A DNA stretch of 64,000 nt from Chrysomallon squamiferum (taxonomy: Eukaryota; Mollusca; Gastropoda; Neomphalida; Peltospiridae): contig CM022678.1 in the NCBI GenBank assembly GCA_012295275.1, positions 20,067,556-20,131,555 on the forward strand, written 5' to 3'. Made by a program: the position numbers and the translations under genes. Positions 38,683 to 49,700 of this stretch are shown piece by piece; position 1 is the stretch's first letter, and each line of letters opens with the position of its first letter. The notes beneath the pieces are model-generated. The model made no database searches. It was not told where the DNA came from and saw nothing but the letters and a program-made list of their open reading frames with translations.

Positions 38683-38784
38683 CGACAGTGAGTCACCTGG
38701 TGAGTGATGACACCCCCACCTCAGAGTGGCTAATACGGAAAACTCTACTTGAAAATGAGTTAACTGGGGGACTGTTCACCTTAG
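38683..38784 (+). other. Possible orphan exon, 102 nt, unknown product
   Basis: A GC-richer segment bounded by tgcag (acceptor-like) and gtacag (donor-like). In one frame it is open and symmetric (phase 1 in, phase 1 out), reading TVSHLVSDDTPTSEWLIRKT and then LLENELTGGLFTLG. I do not recognise the sequence. No partner exon is evident nearby, so it may be a relic exon, an upstream alternative exon of SMCHD1, or chance. Sequence after 38,790 is simple repeat. Confidence 0.3.
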
Positions 38785-38791
38785 GTACAGA

Positions 38792-38822
<31 letters not shown>

Positions 38823-39869
38823 TTTATTTGTTTGTTTGTTTGTTTGCCTGTTTGTTTTTTTTTGTTTTGTTTTGTTTGTTGTTTTTTTGTGTGTCTTTTT
38901 TGTTTGAATTATTTTATTCCTTTCTTTTTTAATTTTTCTGCTATAAACAAAGGAATCAAAGTTAATTACCTATTTTCGAGATATTTTGAGAAGGGGAGAC
39001 GGAGAAGAAAAAAGCTTTATATTTTATAAAAGCATCGTTTTTTATTTCTTTTTTCTTTATATATATATATATAATTCTCAGAATGATTAAAATGGCTGAA
39101 ATATATATATAGTTTTTTCATTTTAAATAAATTACAAAACTCATTTTTCGCTTTGAATCAAATGTAAAAATTAGGTAAAAATATCTGATACCGAGCTTAC
39201 AAAAAAAAAAAAAAAAAAAAAAAGGTGGGGGGTAGGGTTAGACCGTTGAAGCCACTAACATCACCATAATAAATTTATTTATAATTTGTAAATTTCAGAC
39301 TCATTTTGAGGCTATATGCAAAAGCAATTCAGTTTCTTGTAAGAGCAGATAAAACGAAAAGAAAGAAAAAAAAAAAAAAAAAAAAAAAGAATTTTGAATT
39401 GTCTATAATTCAGTCATGTCGTAACAATTTCTATTTGAAAGATATCTTACAACGAAACTACGCCATAGCTAGATTATACAAGCTAGACCTACTGCAGTAT
39501 TCACGTCCTGATTTAACGAGACTAACCATACTGCACGTTCCAGGATATAAAGCTATTAATTCAGTAAAAAAGCTATAGTGTTTTTGAATTTTTATATGTA
39601 ATTCAGTATAATAATAGAAAATAAAATAATAGAAAATAAACAATTGAGCTTTATTTGCGAGAAACTTAACAAGAATACTAATAAATGGCTCAGATTAACA
39701 GAGAAATTAAATATTATTTAGATACTTAAAACGAACAAAGAAACGCAGCCTGCCTTCATACCCCTATTTCCTTCATTGATTTTTACTTGACATTATATAG
39801 TTACATTCATATTGCGCTTTTAACTATTATTATTGTTGTTGTTGTTGTTAGTTTTTGCTGTTGTTGTTG

Positions 39870-39909
<40 letters not shown>

Positions 39910-39937
39910 AAAAGACTGATTTAAAAAGAAAGAACAG
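38785..39937. other. Intergenic DNA upstream of SMCHD1
   Basis: Low-complexity TTTA/TTTG tracts (38,795-38,900), poly-A runs at 39,200-39,222 and 39,366-39,388, and an ATT tract (39,870-39,905). A more complex block at about 39,400-39,585 looks like a worn insertion or old exon but has no recognisable domain. No RNA gene seen. Confidence 0.5.
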
Positions 39938-40030
39938 TTGGGTATCGCTTCGCTTATTTTGGGCGCGAAAGACTTCGCATTCGCATATTCTCGTTATTGT
40001 CCGGAGAACATCGAAATAAGAAAAACCAAT
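39938..40030 (+). promoter_or_regulatory. SMCHD1 proximal promoter / 5' UTR with E2F-like site
   Basis: A GC-rich island begins about 90 bases before the SMCHD1 ATG. On the minus strand 39963-39970 reads TTTCGCGC, a perfect E2F-type site, within TTTTGGGCGCGAAA. The coding frame is open upstream to 39938 but without an ATG, which supports 40031 as the start. Function of the site is inference. Confidence 0.45.
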
Positions 40031-40174
40031 ATGGCTGCGCCCAGTGGCTCATCTTTGGATAGTGAAGATAGTTTTGTGTTTGTGTTTGACAGACGGACAA
40101 CAGATTCTCCTGAAATTAAAATTAAAACAAAGGAACTTCCAACGTTTGCAGATTTAAGAAAACGTGTTAAAGAT
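40031..40174 (+). CDS. SMCHD1: SMCHD1 exon 1, start codon and first part of UBL domain
   Basis: 48 codons, phase 0 out, donor gtaggt. The start context caatATGG has a good G at +4. After a Ser/Asp-rich leader it reads [10 protein letters not shown] and [10 protein letters not shown]-like UBL strands (here [10 protein letters not shown]). Confidence 0.9.
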
Positions 40175-40872
40175 GTAGGTTCTTTAATGTGTTATTTGCA
40201 ACGAAATTTTTCTAAGGGAATTCGCTTTGTTAAAAATTCTAAGATTGTTTACTTTTGGAACGTATTCAATAAAGGAAATAGAAAAATACGTTATGGAAAT
40301 ATTGGGACAAATACAAAGTTTGAATTATGAATCTGCACACTGCCACGTCTAACATATATATTCTAATACGGAAATACAAAAAATATTGTTACATTTAAAA
40401 TTGGTATCGAAGGGAAGCAAACTAACTACAGAAAGACGCCAAAAGTATTTAGTGTTTATGAGTATGATTCAACGATAATTGATATGTATTTATAAAAGCC
40501 ATTAATAATAATAAAAATATAGATTTGATAAAGCATTTTAAAAATAATCTTTGTATTTTTAAATAAAAATTTCTTCTTTCAAAAAAAAAAAAAAAAAAAA
40601 AAAAAAATAAAAAAAGAAAAGAAAAAATAATAAATGAAAAGAAAATTTGTAAATTATTTCACACCAATGTGTATTTAAAAATATGGATTATATGAATGTG
40701 GTTAAATTTTATTTATTTGTTTTTTTAAACTACGTGTTAGTATTACTATTTCTCTGTATGTTAGAATACATTTTATATAATATTTAGAGCAGCAGCTTAA
40801 AGACCTAAAAGAGATTTGGTGGGAGTTACTATTCTTGTTTTGATTTTTGATTTTTTTTTTAATCAGAAAGTA

Positions 40873-40909
<37 letters not shown>

Positions 40910-43698
40910 GTTTTTGTTATCAGATATTTTTGGTAAATTATATTCTAGATCAGAATGTAATTATTATTATTATTATATTATGTTTAAATATATTTTTTAA
41001 ATTTAATTCTAGAAATTTATGATAATTATTGTTATTATTAAAATTATTGTGGTGGCAGTGCTCTTAATAAAATATCTTCAGTAGTTGACGAGGCATTCAA
41101 TAACAGATTCTGTGAAGCTGTAAGACAATTTTCACTACACAAACATTAAAAACCAGAGCAAGATTTATGAACTAGAAAATAACTATTTTATAACTGTCAA
41201 ATAGAAGTAAAAATTTATATATAATTTAAATTCAAAGCACACATATTTAATATTAATTTATTGTTAAAATGTTGTCCATTAATTATTTATTAAATTTTAA
41301 AACTGTATTACACATTTCCAAGAGAACATATGAAACAAATCAAATTTTTTTTTTTGTTTGAGCTAAAATAATCCTATAACATTTGTTATTCATCGCTATT
41401 TCAATTTTGTAATTTTCATTTAGGTTATTTTTATTATCGTTTGCTGTTTTTAAAACTTTATTTTCAGATTAAATTATATTTTGATTCTATATGTTGTCAT
41501 TTTACCCAGGCTTTTAAAATAAAAAATGAAGAAGAATTTGTGATTGCAACAACAAACAGAGAAGAAATAAAAGATAACGAAACATGGCGTAAGTTTTATT
41601 TTACTTTATAATTAAATTAAATAATTGAATTAAAAATAATATATATATTGTTTAGTGAGATCTTTAGTTTAGTCTCTTTGAGGCTGGCAACCACCTTGGG
41701 CTTGGTGATGGGCCATGAAGATGATAAAATTGATTTCCCCAGAAGTAAAACTTAGAAGTTGTAATAAAGTTTCTGTCAGTGAATTACTGAGATGACATCA
41801 TTATTGTTTAACGAGAGAGAGTTATTTGACATTCAGCTGGTCCAGTTGAGTCTAAGAAGCTCAACTGGTAGTGACCCGTACCAGACACATTTCTTTCCTT
41901 CATCAAAAAGGGTATAAAAAAATAAAATAAAATAAGATAGGGATTTGTCTTCAAAATGTAGTTCTTTATGCAAGCCTTTCATTATGTTGTGTGCTCTGCT
42001 TTAGATAGATTGGAAAGTGCAAATTAGCATTTGTTAATTTTGTTAGAATAATGGTGGTAGCAGCAGTTAGAATGGGGAATAACTGTAAAAGACACACAGT
42101 AGTGATTAGGAAAAGAATTAGTCTTTAATTTTATGGTATTTTGATATTTGCACATCAGACTGCATAATCTGCAGTTTAAATATTGTTTTTATCAATAGTG
42201 AAAATAATACTAATAATAATAACAATAATAAATAGATAAATAAATTATGTAATAGAATAATGAAATAAATAATAAAAGAAAGATTAAAGTCGATAAAATA
42301 ATTAAAAAAAAAAAAAAAAAACCAATATGAATATCTTTCATATAATGATATAGTTAATATTAATAACATATAACAGTATAATATATATATATGATGTATA
42401 TGTATATATAAAATAAAATAAAATGAAATATAAATAAATTTTCAGTAGCTTGTCTGTTTTATTTCAGGTTTGATAGAGAGAGGTGACACACTGTACATAT
42501 TGAAGAGTCTTAACCAAGAGTTGTGTGCCCCTGCTCAGGAGCGAGTCAATTACCTGCCTCACTATGACACCATCGTTAAAGGTGGAATGTACGAGTACTA
42601 TGCCTCTGAAGGCCAAAACCCATTACGTAAGTTTTTTATATTTTTATTATGGAGTTAAGTCATTGTTGTTGACGTTATTTTTGTTGCTGTTGTTGTTACT
42701 GTTATTAGTATTATTATTTTTATTTTTATTGTAGTTATTATAATAATAATTATTCTTATTATTGTTTTTGTTGCGTTTATTATTATTCATATTGTTATGG
42801 TTCTTGTATCATTATTATTAATGCTATTTTTGTGTGTGTGAGTGTGTGTGTGTGTGTGTAAAAAAATATATATCAATGTAGAGGATGTTATGTAGCCAGC
42901 TTGCAGTGATTAGATGGATATGGAAAGGATTTATCTGATAAAAGTTAAAACTTGGTTGTTGGATGGTAACATAATGATTATTACATATATACTGCAGTTA
43001 TCTGTTGTTTAGTATAAAGTATTAATTAATAGTTATCTTTCTTCCCTCTCTCTCTCTCTGTTTATTATTAAGTCTTAAATTAATTCAGTTTATTTTCATT
43101 ATTGTCATTTTTAAAAACTTATCATATTAATGTTTATTATTATTCTGTAAAACTTAGCTTTACAATGATTATTTTTATTATGTTAAATTATAGTCTTTGT
43201 GTTTTTAATTTTTGCAGGCTTTTTATAGAATTTATTTCAAAGCTTTCTTTCATTAATTTAAATAGAATATTTGTATCTTGCAGCTGTTTATATAATTTAT
43301 TAATTAAAAACAAAAAATAACATAAAACATTTTTGGGAATTACTATTTGAATTATTATTACTTTTTTGTATTACAGCGTATGCATTTGCTGAGTTGATTG
43401 ACAATGCATTGGCAGCCACAGTGAACAACACAGGACCTAGAAACATTGAAATTAGACTGGTGAGTAATTTTTATGTTGTATGTATCTGATGCAAATTATA
43501 AATTATACAGCTCTGTGCTGTATTGTTTTTCTAAATGGGTAAGTTTATAATCAGAACTCACAAATTTAAATTATACACTTCTGTGTTTTATTGTTTGGAA
43601 TTCAAGGAATAGATAAAGAATAGAATCTGTGAAATTATGTAAATAGTAGAATAGCTTTTAAATTTGTGAAAGGTACATAACATATATATATAATAAAG

Positions 43699-43761
<63 letters not shown>

Positions 43762-46700
43762 GATTGGAGAATGATTTACTTTTTTAAAAGTAAGCAATCA
43801 TTATTAGAATGTTTGTGATATATATATACAGATTATATAAAATTTGTAATCTTTTAGAGTTATAATATCCTTAATTTAAAAAAAAAAATTAAAATGGTTG
43901 ATATTAGAATGTTGATTACTGAAATATATCTTTGTATCTGTCCATTCATCTATCTATCCATTTAACTGAATTTTTTTATTAGATCATGAACCAGAGATAT
44001 CAAATAGGAAGAAAACAGAAACCTCTGTTATCTTTGTTCATATCAGTAATAGTTGTCTTTTATATCAATTAAAATTTTTATTTATAAAAACAAAACAAAA
44101 CAAAAGAAACAACAATTTTTTACCTTTTACCTATTAAACTAATTACCTTCACAATAAAGAAAGTTATTTATCTATTTTCACACGACAGCACATCGACGAT
44201 GCTAACCCCAGCAAGAGCTGTATATGCGTCATCGACAATGGGAAAGGTATGACTCCGAAACAACTCAACAACTGGGCCATCTACAGACTGTCGAAATTCA
44301 TCAGGAAAGACGCACCCATCAAGAGGTAACACTTCAAAACATATTCATAAATATTTACTTATCAACACACATACATTTATTTTTATATTTACAAGTATTT
44401 TGTATGATTTATCAGGAAAGAGGCATCCATTAAAAGGTAACACTTCAAAACAGTATTCATAAATATTTACTAATCAGCACATTCACATTTATTTTTATAT
44501 TTACAAATATTATGTATAATTTATCAGGAAAGAGGCAACCATTAAAAGGTAACACTTCAAAACAGTATTTGTAAATATTTTCTTATCAACACACATACAT
44601 TTATTTTTATATTTACAAATATTTTGTATGATTTATCAGGAAAGAGGCACCCATTAAAAGGTAACACTTTAAAACAGTTTTCATAAATATTTACTTGTCA
44701 ACACATATTTATTTTTATATTTACAAGTATTATGTATAATTTATCAGGAAACAGGTACCCATCAAGAGGTAACACTTTAAAACAGTATTCGTAAATATTT
44801 ACTTATCAACACATCAACATTTTTTATATTTACAAATATTAGAAGTCATGTGTGATTTATAGGAATGAGGCATACCTATAAAAACAGCAGTATTGATACA
44901 TGACACCAGAATCTTTTTTATATTTATAAATATATAATGTATAATAGCAGTATAACCAAGAAGACAGAAAACACTATGACACTATGCTGTAATCTATTCT
45001 TAGAAATTAGCAGTAAGGTTTCTTTTATTCAGGCTTATAAAAGATAGATGCAAAAAATAATATACAGTTCTTGGTGCACTGACTTCAGAGTACTGCCTAG
45101 AAAAGAAAATTAGATTTGAAACCTTTGAATTTAAGCTAATTAGTTTGGCAATAGATACCTTCAGAAAGGTTAAATGCTTTGACTTATTTCAAAATTGGAA
45201 AGAGATTGGAAGCTTTTTGAGTTTTATTGTTCATTGATTAAATTTAGCTTTGCTTAAGAAATGGTTATTCTTTAAAAATTCCTTTTACTGTGGGAAAAGA
45301 AAATGAGGATGTGTTAAAGGTTAATCAGTTTAAGAAAAAAATACTCCCTTTATTAATAACTATTAACAGATAATAAAACAAAATAAATTTCTGTAAGAAT
45401 GAAATCCTATAATTTTGATGATTTTTCAGTCACCGAAATGGAACAGCTGATGAGGAGAATGCTGATGACTCCGTTGATGATGCTAATGATTTGATGACTG
45501 TGCCACGCTACATGAACAGCGACATCTCATACTTTGGAGTGGGTGGGAAGCAGGCCATCTTCTACATCGGAAACTCTACTCGGGTAGGAAGTTACAGTTT
45601 ATACACTTCTCTGTTGTAATGTTTTTCCACAATTTAGAAACTAATCTGTTGTAATGTTTTTCCGTTTTTAAACTAATCTGTTTAATAAACTACAATTTGT
45701 TCTCTGTTGTAATGTTTTTCTACAATTTATAAACTATACAGTTTATAAACTAATCTGTTGTAATGTTTTTCTACAGTTTATAAACTATACAGTTATCTGT
45801 TGTAATGTCTTTATCTACAATTTATAAACTATACAGTTCTCTGTTTTTCTACATGGGGGTAAGAAATTTTAAATTATAATCTGTTGAATGTTTTTCACAA
45901 TTTATAAACTATACAGTTCTGTGTTTTTCTACATGGGTTTTATAATCAGATTATAAATTATAAACTATACAGTTCTGTGTTGTTCAGGTTAAATTTGGAT
46001 TTGAAATTATAAATTATTCAGGTCTGTGTTGTATTGTTTGGAATTCAAGAAATAGATAAAGAATAGAATCTGTGAAATTATGTAACTGGTAGAAGCTTTT
46101 AAATGTGTTTTGTTAAGTTGATTTTGTAGAATTAGATGATGTAAAAAAATAAAAAATATAATGTTTTAACTTTAAATCCAAGAATATATATTAAACTGTA
46201 TGTTGAGTAGAATATCTTTATAATGTTCATTCTGTCATGACTGATTTAGTGAGTCTTTCTTTGAGAGATAAATGAAAAGTTGGTTTGGTGAGTAGGCCAG
46301 ACATTGTGGGTTCTTCAGTCAGATTTAATCAGTGAGTCATTCATTCAAACAGTCCATGTGAATGAGTAACTGAGTTGGTTTGACATTGACTTATTGAGTT
46401 ATTTCATTTAATGAGTGAGTCTTGGAATCATTTAATCAGTCTGAGGCAGTCATCATTGAACACTGAGACACAGTCCCATGAGTAATGAGTTATCAGTACT
46501 TCAGATTATTTAAAGTTAGTTGTTGAGTTGTTCAGTCTGAGAAAATGAGTTAGTTGTTGAGTTATTCAGTAATTCAGCTAGTATATGAGTAATGAGTTAG
46601 TTGTTGAGTTGTTCAGTAATTCAGCTAGTATGTGTTAGTTTAATGAGTTAGTATTGTTGAATGACTAATCAGCTGAGTTGTCTGAGCTAGTATAAGTATT

Positions 46701-49700
46701 GAGTTGTTGTTGAGTTGTTAGTTGTCAGATAGTATAGTTATCCTGGCAGTTGTTGAATGACTAATCACTAAGTCTCAGTTAATGAATCAGTTAAGTTGAG
46801 TTATCCTGTCATTCTCATTAGAATCTGTAAATTAGATAAACAGATTCAGTGAAGTGGACACAGAAACAGTTCATTATTTATTTTCACAGTAATAACAGAT
46901 TAAATTCTGTGTTTATTATTCTGTGATTCACATTTATTTTTTTTTTTTTCAGATGGTGAGTAAACCAAAAGATTCCAAGGATGTCCACGAGTTGACAATC
47001 AGCAAGGATGAATTTGAGAAAAAGGAGAAAAACAATGAGTCCATCTACAGTGGTTACATCCGAAACAGAAAGGTGAGTGAACTGTGTTATTCATCTTCAG
47101 TATACTGAAATGACTTGACCCAGTGTCAGGCTGGATGACAGGCTGCAAGTCATACACAGTGTCTCAGAGATTTGTATGTTTTCCACTCATTTCCTTAAGT
47201 CTTTCTGGCTGAAAATAAACACTTAAAATGGTTTCCGTCTGAAATGAAAAAGAGTGTGTTTAAAAACAACAAAAATGCTATTATGTTATCATCATATTAA
47301 TGTTTGTGCAATTTTAAAAAAATAAAAAAAATATATATGTATTACAAAATGAAAGTTTTTACATAACAATAATTTATTTGTTACTTTATTAAAAATTCAG
47401 CAAATAAAGATTAAAGAAATAACCTAGAACAATATATATATATATATATATATATAGATAAATCTGTATCAAGCAGTTTACTGAAGTACAGATATTGACC
47501 AAAAAATATAGAAATATTTTGAATCATATCTTGCATTATGTACAGTGATTACAGGATATAGATAGATATGAAACTTTGTGTATATACACAAATACCCACA
47601 TATGTACACTGTTGCACACAAACATAGACATACTCAGAGAGAGACAGATAGATGGATAGCTAGATAGATAGATTAGAAATATAGATAGACAGATATTTAC
47701 AAATATAAATTTCAGGCTGGAGACCACTCTCACATTGCCCAGGAAGATGAAGTGATACGGAAGCTGATTGAAGAGGAGACGAATCGAGACAGTTTCACTG
47801 CCGTCATCATTCACAACATGAACCCAGGTCACGTCCCCTACTTGAAAAACAGACTGGAGGAGTGGTCACGACAGCTGGCGTAGGTCACTTACATTTCATC
47901 TGTCAGTGGCTGATGTAGTCCAAGCCTGATGTAGAGAGAGAGAGAGAAACTTACAAAAAAAGAAGTCAGTGAAAGAGAGAGAAAGAAACACAAAAAAAGA
48001 GAGAGTGTGTGTGTTTGTATGTTGTTGAATGGATAAAAAGTTAGAAAAAGAATGAAAGAAAAATACTGACTATATAATAATAAATAAAATAATTTTTAAT
48101 TTTTTTAATATTATATAGATTAAACAAAAATCATACTTTCATAAAAACTAAACATGTAGAGCCATTTTTAATTATAGTAAATTACAGTAAATTAATTATA
48201 TGTGGAAAAGACATTTCTAGAACTGATTGATCTGTTTGTTTCCTGTGTTGTTGTTAAATGACCATAATTTTAAATTGTTTTTGACTTCCAGTCACATTTA
48301 CCACTACTACCTGCATGGGCCAGAAGGAAATGTGAAAAAGGAGAAAGAAGAAAAGAACCTGGGAGTTTTTAAAAACATCGACATCAAAGTAAATATTTTT
48401 CTTTTACATTGGTATGTGTTGATAGTCATAGATAATACATTTTATTGTTTTAGTAATTTTTATTTTATTTTAGTGAGAGATAAAACTAATTTTTATTTAT
48501 AACTTTTATGTATTGTCACTGGAATTCATTTGTCACCAATGGATGTTGATCTAATTTCAAACTAATTTGATTTATCTGTAATATGGTTATCTGGATCTGT
48601 GTTAAAGATAATAATATTAATTATTTTTAACGTTCAGATGTTGATTTAACATCATTGATAATAATATTTACTTGTAACAGACAAATATATGATTCAGGAT
48701 CAAACATAATAATAAAAAAAATTTGTCACTGGCTAAAATTGTTTGTTTTTGATAATCACTGTTATTTTCAGTTATCTGCTTTTCTGTCAAAGATAATAAT
48801 AATTTTATTTAAGGATTACAAATAAAATAAATATTTATTTATTTGTCACAGATGAATGCATGATTAAAATTTTAAAGATAATAATAATAATTTTTATTTT
48901 TATTTTATATTTTTCACAGATAAAAGTTTTCACTCGAGGTCAAACTCAGCCCAAAGTAATCAGTTTGCGCGACATCGAGGACGACATGCAGACGTTGTTT
49001 GTGAGGTCAGCAGCGAGCACGTTTGAGTTCAAGGCCGTTGTGGAGGGCTACAGCGCTGTGGAGGGCATCATCAGATACCATCCGTTTTTGTACGAGAAGG
49101 AGACGTTTCCCTCAGACGCGTTTGATCCAAGAAGTGAGAAGTTAAACACGAATTTTTTTACTTGTTTTTGTTACATTTGAAATTACAGTGCATTGTTTAC
49201 TTATTTACCTGATTGAATAATTTATACCCGCTTTTATTTTATGGAAAGGAAATGTTTCAATCAGTTTTGATCCAAGAAATAAGACTGATTTTGAAAACTT
49301 TTTTTTTTTTACATTTAAAAATACAATATATTATTCGATTGTTATACCACTTATTTACTTGCTTATATGCAAATGAATAGTTTACTCCCACTTTTATATT
49401 GAAAAATTAAAAAATGAAATATTTGCACCAGTTAATCTTTTTGTTGTATGTGACAATGTTGATTAAATTGGTGTTATGTCTGAAGGTGTTAATTAACATG
49501 GTGTTGTGTATGAAGATGTTGATTAACATGGTGTTGTGTGTGAAGATGTTGATTAACATGGTGTTGTGTATGAAGATGTTGACTAACATGTGTATGAAGA
49601 TGTTGATTAACATGGTGTTGTATGTGAAGATGTTGACTAACATGTGTATGAAGATGTTGATTAACATGGTGTTGTGTATGAAGATGATGACTAACATGTG

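Larger units (their letters stand above)
42627..44188 (+). other. SMCHD1 introns 3 and 4
   Basis: Intron 3 (42627-43376) is TTG/TTA-rich with a (GT)n near 42,834-42,860. Intron 4 (43460-44188) holds a segment shared with intron 6 (43,490-43,665) and a (GA)n tract at 43,702-43,758. No exon seen. Confidence 0.6.

Noticed and set aside
39306-39643. Plus and minus frames around 39.3-39.6 kb as genes
   Set aside because: They cross a poly-A run or AT-rich DNA, have no splice partners and no recognisable domain.
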